Shown: one piece after another, positions 1-8,453 of the stretch
How the letters are laid out: each line of letters begins with the position of its first letter
Position numbering within the stretch: position 1 is the first letter of the stretch
From: Bailinhaonella thermotolerans
Lineage (GTDB): Bacteria; Actinomycetota; Actinomycetes; Streptosporangiales; Streptosporangiaceae
Length of the DNA: 64,000 bases
Assembly: GCF_003594875.1 (NCBI RefSeq)
Contig: NZ_QZEY01000002.1
Location: 496,001-560,000, forward strand
Reading direction: 5' to 3'
The notes under the pieces: model-generated
What the model saw: only the letters and a program-made list of their open reading frames with translations
What the model was told of the DNA's origin: nothing
The model's database searches: none
Made by a program: the position numbers and the translations under genes

Positions 1-3000
1 CGCGGGCCAGTTCACTGCGCACGTGGTGGAGGAAGACCAGCGAGGACTCGTCGGGGCCGTCCCGCAGGGCCGCTTCCGCGGCGGCGAGCACGTCCCGGGC
101 GCGTTCCCGGTGGCCGAGCAGCCCGAGCAGGTGCGCGAGGCGCAGGCGCAGGTGCACGAGGTCGCCGTCCGCCCCGACCTCGGCGGTCAGCCGGATGGCC
201 TCCTCCAGCGCGGCGACCGCGCCCGGGCCGTCGCCGCGCATCGCCTGGATCTCGCACCGCACCGACTGGGTGAACGCGACGCCCCACCGCTCGCCCAGCG
301 CGTGGAAGCCCTCGGCCGCCGCGTCCAGCTCCCGCGCGCCCGTCTCGCCATGACCCCGGTTGAGCAGCAGGATGCCGCGGAACATGCGCGCGGCGGCGGC
401 CACCCAGGGGTCGGGGTCGGCCACGAGGAGGCCGAAGCGGCGCAGCGCCTCGGACTCCTCCCCCGTGAAGACCGTCGCGACGGGTTCGAGCAGGGCGTCC
501 ACCGGGTGCCGGTCCGCGCCGTCGCGGGGGTCGCGGTGGGCCATGGCGTCGGCGAGGAGCCGCCCGGGGTCGCCCGTGAGCTGGACCGCGTCGAGGTTGT
601 TCAGCAGGCACAGGGCGTAGAGGCGGCCGGCGCGCGGCACCGGGCGGCCGTGCGCCTCGTACAGGTCGAGCACCTCCCGGGACCTGCGCGCGCCCTCTCC
701 CCGGCTGCCGCGCAGGTACCAGTACCAGCCGAGGGCGGCGGCCAGCCGTACGGCGCGGGGGACGTCGCGGATGTCGATGAGGAAGCGCAGGGCGGCCAGG
801 AGGTCGTCGTGGTCCGCGCCCAGGCGTTCCAGCCACCGGAGCTGGTCGCGGGTGCGCAGCAGCGGCTCGGCGCGCTCGGCCAGGTCCAGGAAGCGCAGCG
901 CGTGGGCGAGCCGCACGCGCTCCTCCTCTCCCGACTCCGCCAGCCGCTCGGCGCAGTACGCCGCGACGGTCTGCAGCATCCGGAACCGCCCGCCCGAGGC
1001 CACGACGAACGACTTGTCCACCAGCCGACCCAGCACGTCCAGCACGTCCTCGGGGCCGGGATCCCCGCTCCCCGGGGCCGCGGGGCCGGGATCCCGGGAA
1101 CCGGGACCGGGGTTCCCGGGGGCGGGGTTCCCGGGGGCGGGGCCTTGAGGGGCGGGCGGGGAGGCGCAGACGATCTCGGCGCTCTCCAGGTCGGCGCCGC
1201 CCGCGAAGACGGACAGGCGGCGGGCGACCGCGCGCTCGGCGTCGTCCAGCAGGTCCCAGCTCCACTCCACCACCGCGCGCAGCGTCCTGTGCCGGGGCAG
1301 CGCGGTGCGGCTCCCGCCCGTGAGCAGCCGGAACCGGTCGCCCAGCCGTTCGGCGAGCAGCCGCACCGGCAGGGCGCGCGCCCGCGCGGCGGCCAGCTCG
1401 ATCGCCAGCGGCAGGCCGTCCAGCGCCCGGCAGATCGCCGCCACCGCCTCCTCGTCGGACAGGTCGACGTCGGGCCGTACGGCTCGCGCCCGGTCCGCGA
1501 ACAGGCGCGCGGCCGGGTAGTCCAGCACCGGCCGCCCCGGCCCGGCGTGATCCGGCCCGGGGCCGCCCCGCCCCGTGCGGTCCGGCGTCGCTCCGGCGCG
1601 CTCCGGCGGCACCGGCAGCGGCTCCACCGGGTGGCAGTGCTCCCCGGCGATCCCCAGCCGCTCCCGGCTCGTCGCCAGCACCCGGACGCCGGGGCACTCG
1701 GTCAGCAGGCGCTCCGCCAGCCGCGCGACCTCCTCGACCAGGTGCTCGCAGTTGTCGAGCACCAGGAGCACGCGGCGGCCGGCCAGCGCGGCGGCCAGCC
1801 GTTCCACGGGCCCGCCCTCGCCGGCCCCGAACCGCGGCGGGCGCAGCAGCGACTTCTCCCGCAGCCCGAGCGCCCCCGCCACCGCCTCGGCCACCGGCTC
1901 GGGCGGCCCGTCGCCCCGCCGCAGCGGGGCCAGCTCCACCACCCGCACCGCCTCCGCGGCCCCCTCCAGCGCCGCCCCCTCCAGCGCGGCCACCTCCAGC
2001 GCGAGCCGCGTCTTGCCCGCCCCGCCCGGCCCGAGCAGCGTGACCAGCCGCGCCTCGCGCAGCAGCGCGGACACGCGCGCCAGGTCCTCCTCCCGCCCCA
2101 CGAAGCTGCTCAGCCGCCCCGGCGCCCCCGCGCCGCCGCCCACGCCGTACGGCCCGGTGGCCCGCGCCCACGCGGCGCTCTCCGCGACTCCGTCCCGGCC
2201 CGGCCCGCCCCCACCGGGCCCCGCGTCACGGGGCCCCGCGCCGCCCGGCCCCGCGTCGGCGGGCCCTCCATCGACGGGGACGACGGGCACGGTTCCCGGG
2301 CCGGTCACGCGCGCGCCGCCGCCCGGCGCGCCCGGCCGGTCCGCGATCGGCGGCCGGTCCACGCCGTGCTCCGCCCCTGCCGCCGCGGGGCGCCCATCCG
2401 AGGTCCCGGCTCCTCCGGGGGCCGCGCTAGCAGCGGCCGCCCCCGCCGCCGGTTCCGGCCGGCGCGAGCCGTACGGCCCGGCGGCGCGGGCGGCGGGAGG
2501 CCCGGCGCGCCCGGCGGGCTCGGGGGACGCGAGGGGTTCGAGGGGTTCGAGGAGTTCGGGGGGCTCCGGGGGCTCGCGGAGGAGGCGGAGGTGGAGTCGG
2601 GTGAGGGCGGGGCCGGGGTCGGCGCCCAGGGCGTCGGCGAAGGCGCGGCGGGCCTCCTCGTAGGCGGCCAGGGCCTCCACCCGGCGGCCCTCGGCGTGCA
2701 GGGCCCGGATGAGGAGGGCGCGGGGCCGCTCGCGGAGGGGGTGCGCGGCGATGAGGGCGGCCAGCTCCCGGTGGAGGCCCTCGGTGCGGCCCAGGAGGAG
2801 TTCGGCCTCGGCGAGGTCCTCCTCGGCCTCCAGCCGGGCCGACTCCAGCCGGGCGACGGCGGCGGCCCCGGCGGAGCCGGGCACGTCGGCCAGGGCCGGG
2901 CCGCGCCACAGGGACAGGGCCTCGCGCAGGACGGCGGCGGCCTCGGCCGGGTGCCCGCCCGCCCGGCCGCCAAGGGGCCCGCCCGGCACCCCGCCCGGCC

Positions 3001-3505
3001 CGCCGCCCCGCCCCCGGCCCGGAGCCCCGCCCGGCCCGCCTCCCCGCCCCCGGCCCGGCAGCCCGCCCGCGACCCCATGCGCGAACCCGTGCGTGAACCC
3101 GTCCGTGAACCCGTCTGTGAACCCGTCTGTGAACCCGTCCGCGGTCCCGCCGGGCAGGAGGAGGCGGCCGCGGGCGGCGAGGACCTCGAAGCGGCGGGCG
3201 TCCACCGCCCCGGGGTCGGCGGCCAGGCGGTAGCCGTACGGGAACCCCTCGACCAGCGCGGGGTCGCCCAGGGCGGCGCGCAGGCGGGAGACCAGGGACT
3301 GGAGCGCGTTCGTCACCCCGGCGGGCGGCCCGGCGTCCCACACGCCCGCGACCAGCTCCGCCGCGGGCACGACGCGCCCGGCGCGCAGGGCCAGCAGGGA
3401 CAGCAGTGCGCGCAGTCTCGGCCCCCCGATCTCCACCGGCGTGTCCCCGGCGCGGACCACGAGGGGGCCGAGGACGTGGAACGTCAGCGCCCGGTTCTCC
3501 TCCAC
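1..3505 (-). CDS. AfsR/SARP-type transcriptional regulator with NB-ARC ATPase, partial
   Basis: The minus-strand frame is open from a GTG at 3505 to the left edge, so the C-terminus is missing. The N-terminus (LTFHVLGPLVVRAGDTPVEI) is the winged-helix fold of SARP regulators and is followed by a BTAD domain ending near ALLIRALHAEGRRVEALAAY. After a Pro/Gly/Ala-rich linker comes an NB-ARC ATPase: FVGREEDL, P-loop LLGPGGAGKTRLALEV, Walker B VLLVLDNCEHL, sensor ATSRERLG and GLPLAIELAAARA. TPR-like helices follow up to the edge. Such proteins activate secondary-metabolite or developmental genes in response to nucleotide-dependent switching. No phosphorylating kinase or target cluster is visible here. 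The BTAD domain carries an unusual repeat-encoded insertion (about 2945-3150). No ATG lies in frame near the start, so the GTG is my choice. Confidence 0.85.
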   Translation of the reverse strand, partial: MEENRALTFHVLGPLVVRAGDTPVEIGGPRLRALLSLLALRAGRVVPAAELVAGVWDAGPPAGVTNALQSLVSRLRAALGDPALVEGFPYGYRLAADPGAVDARRFEVLAARGRLLLPGGTADGFTDGFTDGFTDGFTHGFAHGVAGGLPGRGRGGGPGGAPGRGRGGGPGGVPGGPLGGRAGGHPAEAAAVLREALSLWRGPALADVPGSAGAAAVARLESARLEAEEDLAEAELLLGRTEGLHRELAALIAAHPLRERPRALLIRALHAEGRRVEALAAYEEARRAFADALGADPGPALTRLHLRLLREPPEPPELLEPLEPLASPEPAGRAGPPAARAAGPYGSRRPEPAAGAAAASAAPGGAGTSDGRPAAAGAEHGVDRPPIADRPGAPGGGARVTGPGTVPVVPVDGGPADAGPGGAGPRDAGPGGGGPGRDGVAESAAWARATGPYGVGGGAGAPGRLSSFVGREEDLARVSALLREARLVTLLGPGGAGKTRLALEVAALEGAALEGAAEAVRVVELAPLRRGDGPPEPVAEAVAGALGLREKSLLRPPRFGAGEGGPVERLAAALAGRRVLLVLDNCEHLVEEVARLAERLLTECPGVRVLATSRERLGIAGEHCHPVEPLPVPPERAGATPDRTGRGGPGPDHAGPGRPVLDYPAARLFADRARAVRPDVDLSDEEAVAAICRALDGLPLAIELAAARARALPVRLLAERLGDRFRLLTGGSRTALPRHRTLRAVVEWSWDLLDDAERAVARRLSVFAGGADLESAEIVCASPPAPQGPAPGNPAPGNPGPGSRDPGPAAPGSGDPGPEDVLDVLGRLVDKSFVVASGGRFRMLQTVAAYCAERLAESGEEERVRLAHALRFLDLAERAEPLLRTRDQLRWLERLGADHDDLLAALRFLIDIRDVPRAVRLAAALGWYWYLRGSRGEGARRSREVLDLYEAHGRPVPRAGRLYALCLLNNLDAVQLTGDPGRLLADAMAHRDPRDGADRHPVDALLEPVATVFTGEESEALRRFGLLVADPDPWVAAAARMFRGILLLNRGHGETGARELDAAAEGFHALGERWGVAFTQSVRCEIQAMRGDGPGAVAALEEAIRLTAEVGADGDLVHLRLRLAHLLGLLGHRERARDVLAAAEAALRDGPDESSLVFLHHVRSELAR
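3076..3147. repeat. 12-bp tandem repeat inside the BTAD coding region
   Basis: About six imperfect copies of a 12-bp unit of the form GAACCCGTCTGT lie in a row. On the minus strand they encode a DGFT-type tetrapeptide repeat inserted in the BTAD domain of the AfsR-type gene. A second, GC-only repeat encoding Gly/Pro/Arg runs (about 2985-3065) lies directly next to it. Both keep the reading frame open. Confidence 0.8.
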
Positions 3506-3597
3506 GCCCCGATTGTCGTGGAATTCCCCACGTTCGCGCCCCGGCGCGGCCCGCATGTCACGCGAACACCCCGCGAAGCGCGTACGATCGGCAGGCG

Positions 3598-4146
3598 ATG
3601 GTGAGGAAAGAGAGATCGGTTGTGCGCCGGGTCACTGGTGTGACCGGAGCGCTGGCGCTGCTGCTGAGCGGCTGCGGTGTGATCGGCAGCGGCTCGGGCG
3701 CCACTCCCGCGGACCTCACCGTCACCAGCCCCGCCTTCCGCGACGGCGCGCGCCTGCCCAAGCAGTTCACCTGTCACGGCGAGAAGCTCAGCCCGCCCCT
3801 GCGCTGGTCGGGCGTGCCCGCCGGCGCCAAGGCGCTCGCGCTCGTCGTGGACGAGGTCGGCACGACCTCCGGCGCCACGGTGCGCTGGGTGATCTACGAC
3901 ATCGACTCCAGGAAGATCGAGATCACCGAGAACGCCGTTCCGCGGGAAGCGCGGCAGGCTCGCACTTACGATGGCAAGGAGGGCTACCAGCCGCCCTGCG
4001 AGCGCGAGAACAACTACCGGTTCACGGTCTACGCGCTCCGCGAGCGGCTCAACCTGCCCGACGGGACCGACGTCGCGACGGCGCTCTCCGAGATCGCCGC
4101 CCAGACCGTCGCCCGCGGGCGGATCACCGCTGCGCACCTTGAGTGA
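3598..4146 (+). CDS. YbhB/YbcL family (PEBP-like) lipoprotein
   Basis: The 182-aa product begins with a basic n-region, a hydrophobic stretch (VTGALALLLSGCG) and a lipobox LLSGC, so it should be a membrane-anchored extracytoplasmic lipoprotein. The mature part has the phosphatidylethanolamine-binding-protein signature of the bacterial YbhB/YbcL family: a FTCHGEKLSPPLRWSGVPAG segment, LALVVDE and WVIYDID, then YRFTVYALRERLNLPDGT. The biochemical role of this family in bacteria is poorly defined; ligand or protease-inhibitor binding has been proposed. An alternative GTG start at 3622 has a purine-rich AGGAAAGAGAG upstream and would give a shorter signal peptide. The divergent AfsR-type gene starts about 95 bp away, so the short gap likely holds both promoters. 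Confidence 0.85.
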   Translation: MVRKERSVVRRVTGVTGALALLLSGCGVIGSGSGATPADLTVTSPAFRDGARLPKQFTCHGEKLSPPLRWSGVPAGAKALALVVDEVGTTSGATVRWVIYDIDSRKIEITENAVPREARQARTYDGKEGYQPPCERENNYRFTVYALRERLNLPDGTDVATALSEIAAQTVARGRITAAHLE

Positions 4147-4328
4147 CGCGGTTCTCGTCGCTTCATGACGAAGCCCGCGGATCTTCACGTAGGGTGTGAC
4201 AACGGTCATAGTGGTCGAGCACAATCGGATCCAATCCTCTGGCGCTGGTTATCAACAGGGGAAGATCGCGTCGATGGCCGCGCGGTCCCACCGGCGTCGC
4301 CGACAGGCCATGGCTTGAGGGTGGTGCA

Positions 4329-6023
4329 ATGCTTCCGGTGATCCTGGGACTCGTCGCCGTAGTGCTGGTGGTACTCGTCGTCGTGGCACTGGGCATCCGG
4401 TCCAAGGCCCGGGCCGAGGACGCCGGGCAGCCCGCGGCCCGGCGGCGTCCCGACGCCGGCGGCGAGCCGCAGCGGCGTGGTCCGGGCGACCCCGGACGGG
4501 AGGCCCCGCGCGGCGGCCGGCAGCCGGCGCGCCCGTCGGGCAAGGCGAAGCAGGGCCCGCGCGGCCGCCGCGGCGTCGACGAGTGGGGCGACACCGACGA
4601 CTACGACGCCGACTACTGGGAGCGCCTGGCCGCCGACGAGGGCGGCTTCGGCGGCGCCCTGGCGACCAAGCGCGGCGCCAGCCGCCCGGCCGCCCCCGAG
4701 GGCGAGTCCGATTCCCCCCGCGCCGATTCCCCCCGCGCCGACTCCCCCGCGCCGCGTTCCACCGGCTCCCGCTCCTCGCGGCGCCGCCGGGCCGAGAACG
4801 CCGACGCCGACGCCACCGCGACCATGGCCGCGCAGCCCGCCGCCAAGCCGGTCACCGACCCGGTGCACTCGGTGCGCTCCTCGTCGTTCGACGCCCCCTC
4901 GGCCTTCGACGCGCCCCCGGCCGGCGCGGGCGCCGGATCCCGCGGCAAGCCCGCCGACAAGAGCCCGGCCTACGACGCCGCCGACTCCAAGACCGTCAGC
5001 TTCGCGCTGCCCGGCCGCGACACCGTTCCCGCCGCCCCGGCCCCGTCCGCCGCCCCGGCCGACCCGCTCGCCTCGCCCTCCCTGGGCGCCGGCAACCGCG
5101 TCGCCGGGCGTGACGGCGCCGCCCGCGCCGACCTGCTGACCGACCCGTTCGCGGCGCAGTCGAACGACCCGCTCGCCACCCGCCCGTCCGGCGACTCGTA
5201 CGGCTCGCGCACCGGCACCGACCCGTTCGCGCGGCCCTCCGCCGGCTCCACCGGCTCCACCGGCTCCACCGGCGACTCGTGGGGCCGCGGCTCGTCCGAC
5301 GGCCTCTCCGGCCCGCTGCCCGGCGGCCGGTACGGCGACGACCCGCTGCTCGGCGGCTCGCGCCGCGACTACGCCGACCCGCTCGGCGCGCCGGCCGGCT
5401 CCGCCTCCACCTCGTCCTCCGCTTCGGGCGACTCCGCGTCCGGCTCCGGCTCGTGGCCCGCCTGGTCCCCGGACCCCGGTACGCCGGCGCCCGGCTCGTC
5501 CGGTTCAAGCGGCTCGTCCGGCTCGCCGGGCTCCTCCGGCTCGTCGTGGCCGGGCGAGGGCGGCGCGCCGTACACCTCCTGGCCGGACTCCTCCCCGTCG
5601 GCGTGGCCCGACAGCGGCGGCCCCTCCTACGAGATGCCGTCGTCGTACGAGACCCCCTCGCCGTTCGGCGGCTACCCCGAGTACCCCGCCTCGGGGGGCT
5701 CCTCGTCCTACGAGGTCGGGTCGGGCTGGGCCGCCATGGACGACGCCCCCTCCTCCCCCGGGTACGACCGGGGCGGCTACTCCGGCTCCTACGAGCTCCC
5801 GGTCCCCGGATCCGGCGGCTCCTCCGCGCCGGACTACGGGACGCCGTCGTACGACCCGCCGGGCTCCCCCTGGTCCGAGGGGCGCGAGAGCTCCCCGGGC
5901 ACCGACCCCTGGGCGTCCTCGTCCTATCCCGAGGAGTACGACCCGGCGGCGCCCACGGGCAAGCACGGCGGGCGCGGCCGCCACGGCCAGACCGACCAGG
6001 ACTATCCCGACTATTACCGCTGA
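4329..6023 (+). CDS. Membrane-anchored Ser/Gly/Pro-rich protein of unknown function
   Basis: The 564-aa product has one N-terminal transmembrane helix (residues about 3-23, LPVILGLVAVVLVVLVVVAL). A basic region with RGRRGVDEWGDTDDYDADYW follows, and then some 450 residues of Ser/Gly/Pro/Asp-rich low-complexity sequence with many SYE, YPE and SGSSGS motifs. No catalytic domain is visible. Codon usage stays typical of coding DNA (G/C at third positions) to the TGA at 6021-6023, which supports it as a real gene. The layout is that of a single-pass protein with a long disordered cytoplasmic or extracytoplasmic tail. It is monocistronic, with 182 bp upstream in which I see no clear promoter. Confidence 0.75.
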   Translation: MLPVILGLVAVVLVVLVVVALGIRSKARAEDAGQPAARRRPDAGGEPQRRGPGDPGREAPRGGRQPARPSGKAKQGPRGRRGVDEWGDTDDYDADYWERLAADEGGFGGALATKRGASRPAAPEGESDSPRADSPRADSPAPRSTGSRSSRRRRAENADADATATMAAQPAAKPVTDPVHSVRSSSFDAPSAFDAPPAGAGAGSRGKPADKSPAYDAADSKTVSFALPGRDTVPAAPAPSAAPADPLASPSLGAGNRVAGRDGAARADLLTDPFAAQSNDPLATRPSGDSYGSRTGTDPFARPSAGSTGSTGSTGDSWGRGSSDGLSGPLPGGRYGDDPLLGGSRRDYADPLGAPAGSASTSSSASGDSASGSGSWPAWSPDPGTPAPGSSGSSGSSGSPGSSGSSWPGEGGAPYTSWPDSSPSAWPDSGGPSYEMPSSYETPSPFGGYPEYPASGGSSSYEVGSGWAAMDDAPSSPGYDRGGYSGSYELPVPGSGGSSAPDYGTPSYDPPGSPWSEGRESSPGTDPWASSSYPEEYDPAAPTGKHGGRGRHGQTDQDYPDYYR

Positions 6024-6104
6024 GGCGCCGACAGCCCGCGAATCTCCGGACACTCCGCAGACCACTCGAACACTCCGCGTAATGCGTTCGTCACAGAATG
6101 CCAT

Positions 6105-6117
6105 TAGAGTCGGAGTG
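6105..6117 (+). promoter_or_regulatory. Possible -10 element for a leaderless SulP transcript
   Basis: TAGAGT (6105-6110) matches the actinobacterial -10 pattern TANNNT and ends six bases before the GTG start at 6117. No usable Shine-Dalgarno sequence lies between them. A convincing -35 is not visible. Confidence 0.35.
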
Positions 6118-8381
6118 TGAACTCTGCTGCGCCCACCGGCCTGCGGGCCGGCGCCGGCCGCGTGCTCCGGCACGACCTGTCGGCGTCCCTCGTGGTGTTC
6201 CTCGTGGCGGTGCCGCTGTCCCTGGGCATCGCCGTCGCCTCCGGCGCCCCGCTGCTCGCCGGCCTGATCGCCGCCGTGGTCGGCGGGGTGGTCGCCGGCG
6301 CGCTCGGCGGCTCCGCCGTCCAGGTCAGCGGGCCCGCCGCCGGCCTCACCCTGGTCGTCGCCGAGCTCGTCGCGACGTACGGCTGGCGCGCCACCTGCAT
6401 GATCACGGTGCTGGCGGGGCTGGCGCAGTTCCTGCTGGGCATGTTCCGCGTGGCGCGGGGCGCGCTCGCGGTGTCGCCCGCGGTCGTGCACGGCATGCTC
6501 GCCGGGGTCGGCGTGGTCATCGCGCTCGCCCAGCTCCACATCGTGCTCGGCGGCAAGCCGCAGAGCTCGGCGCTGGAGAACGTCCGCGAGCTGCCCGGGC
6601 AGCTCATCGACAACCACACCCCCGCGGTCGCGGCGGGCCTGCTCACGATCGCCGTGCTGCTGGCCTGGACCCGCGTGCCCGCGCGGCTGCGGATCGTGCC
6701 CGCCCCGCTGGCGGCCCTGGTCGTGGCGACCACGGCGGCCTGGGCGGGCGGCTGGGACATCGCCCGCGTCCACCTGCCCGACTCGTTCGCCGCCTGGAAC
6801 GGCCCGCTCCTGCCGGAGGGGTCCTGGCAGGGCGTCGCGGGCGGGGTCGCGGCGCTCGCGCTGCTGGCCGGGGTGGAGTCGCTGCTGTGCGCCATCGCGG
6901 CCGACCGCATGCACGACGGCCCCCGCGTGGACCTGGACCGGGAGCTGGCCGGGCAGGGCGTCGCCAACATGGTGTCCGGCTCCCTGGGCGGGCTGCCCGT
7001 CGCGGGCGTGATCGTCCGCACGACGGTCAACGCCCGGGCGGGGGCGCGCAGCCGCTGGTCCACGATCATGCACGGCTGCTGGGTGCTGCTGTTCTCGGTG
7101 GCGTTCGCGTCGGTGATCGAGCTGATCCCGATGGCGGCGCTGGCCGCGCTGCTGGTGTTCATCGGCGTCCAGATGGTCAACCTGGGCCACGTGCGGAACC
7201 TGCGCGGGCACCGGGAGCTGCCGGTCTACCTCGTCACGATGGGCGGGGTGGTCGTGCTGGGCCTGGCCGAGGGCGTGCTGATCGGCCTGGGGCTGGCCGC
7301 CGTGATCGCGCTGCGCCGCCTCACCCGCGTGTCCGTCGAGGTGGAGCGGGCCGGGGACCGCTGGCACGCGGTGGTGGCCGGGTCGCTGACGTTCCTGAGC
7401 GTGCCCCGCCTGACCGAGCGGCTGCGGGCGATCCCGTCCGGCGCCGACGTGGACCTGAGCCTGAACGTCGACTTCATGGACCACGGCGCGTTCGAGGCCA
7501 TCCACGCCTGGCGGCTCGACCACGAGCGCGGCGGGGGCACGGTGGACATCGACGAGATCCACGAGAAGTGGTACACCGGCGCCGCCACGGGCACTCCCCC
7601 GCGTCCCCGCAAGGCCCTGCCCGGGATCCCGGTGCGCTGGTGGCTCCCCTGGCCCGACCGCGGTCCCCGGCCGCGCCCGGCCCGGGACCGGCACCCGGCC
7701 CCGCCGGTCACGCCGCGCCCGGCCCCGGCCGACCTGCTGGCGGGCACCCGGGAGTACCACGCGACCACCGCGCCGCTCATCCGCCCGGTGCTGACCCGCA
7801 TGGTCCGCCGCCAGACCCCCAACCACCTGTTCATCACCTGCGCCGACGCCCGCGTCGTGCCCAACCTGATCACCTCCAGCGGCCCCGGGGACCTGTTCAC
7901 GGTCCGCAACATCGGCAACCTCGTCCCCCGGCACGGCGCCCCCGTCCACGACGACTCGGTCGCGGCCGCCCTGGAGTACGCCACCGAGGTCCTCAAGGTC
8001 CGCACGATCACGATCTGCGGCCACTCCGGCTGCGGCGCGATGGGGGCCCTGCTCAGCGGCGGGGCCAAGACGCCCGACCTGCCCGGGCTCGACTCCTGGC
8101 TCCAGCACGGCCACCACACGCTGGCCCGCTTCCTCACCGCCGGGGACCCCGCGGGCCCGGACGCCCCCGCCGCGTCCGGCGAGCGCGGCGACCTGGACCG
8201 CCTCTGCCGCCTCAACGTCATCCAGCAGCTCGACAACGTCCTCACCCATCCCCGCGTCCGCCGCCTCGTCGAGGCCGGGGACCTCGAACTCGTCGGCCTC
8301 TACTTCGACATCGCCTCGGCCCGCGTCCACCTCCTGGACCAGGACACCTTCCGCCCCATCCGCCACACCCCCTCCCCCTGA
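6117..8381 (+). CDS. SulP-family anion transporter fused to a beta-carbonic anhydrase
   Basis: The 754-aa protein starts at GTG 6117. Residues about 15-400 form the SulP membrane domain: DLSASLVVFLVAVPLSLGIA, a GGSAVQVSGPAAGLT pore motif and some ten further hydrophobic segments. A STAS-like cytoplasmic segment (about 410-485) and a Pro/Arg-rich linker follow. Residues about 540-740 are a beta-class carbonic anhydrase with all catalytic elements: Cys575-Ala-Asp577-Ala-Arg579 and His636-Ser-Gly-Cys639, which supply the zinc ligands and the Asp/Arg pair. The fusion predicts bicarbonate (or sulfate) transport coupled to CO2/HCO3- interconversion at the inner membrane face. SulP-carbonic anhydrase fusions are known in actinobacteria, but the transported ion is not settled by sequence. 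The gene appears monocistronic. Confidence 0.93.
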   Translation: MNSAAPTGLRAGAGRVLRHDLSASLVVFLVAVPLSLGIAVASGAPLLAGLIAAVVGGVVAGALGGSAVQVSGPAAGLTLVVAELVATYGWRATCMITVLAGLAQFLLGMFRVARGALAVSPAVVHGMLAGVGVVIALAQLHIVLGGKPQSSALENVRELPGQLIDNHTPAVAAGLLTIAVLLAWTRVPARLRIVPAPLAALVVATTAAWAGGWDIARVHLPDSFAAWNGPLLPEGSWQGVAGGVAALALLAGVESLLCAIAADRMHDGPRVDLDRELAGQGVANMVSGSLGGLPVAGVIVRTTVNARAGARSRWSTIMHGCWVLLFSVAFASVIELIPMAALAALLVFIGVQMVNLGHVRNLRGHRELPVYLVTMGGVVVLGLAEGVLIGLGLAAVIALRRLTRVSVEVERAGDRWHAVVAGSLTFLSVPRLTERLRAIPSGADVDLSLNVDFMDHGAFEAIHAWRLDHERGGGTVDIDEIHEKWYTGAATGTPPRPRKALPGIPVRWWLPWPDRGPRPRPARDRHPAPPVTPRPAPADLLAGTREYHATTAPLIRPVLTRMVRRQTPNHLFITCADARVVPNLITSSGPGDLFTVRNIGNLVPRHGAPVHDDSVAAALEYATEVLKVRTITICGHSGCGAMGALLSGGAKTPDLPGLDSWLQHGHHTLARFLTAGDPAGPDAPAASGERGDLDRLCRLNVIQQLDNVLTHPRVRRLVEAGDLELVGLYFDIASARVHLLDQDTFRPIRHTPSP

Positions 8382-8453
8382 CCGCGCCGTACGCCCGGGA
8401 GGGCGCGCGCGTCGCCGTACGCCCTGGACGGGCCGGGGGGAGCCGGGAGGGCG

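Noticed and set aside
23-3604. A 1193-codon plus-strand open frame
   Set aside because: It is the shadow of the minus-strand AfsR-type gene. Its translation is low-complexity, while the minus strand shows BTAD and NB-ARC motifs in full.
4246-4258. DnaA-box-like TTATCAACA
   Set aside because: A single imperfect copy without neighbouring boxes or dnaA/dnaN genes; not an origin.
5505-8366. A 953-codon minus-strand frame over the SulP gene
   Set aside because: His/Gln/Arg-rich nonsense composition typical of antisense to GC-rich genes; the plus strand encodes a complete transporter-carbonic anhydrase.
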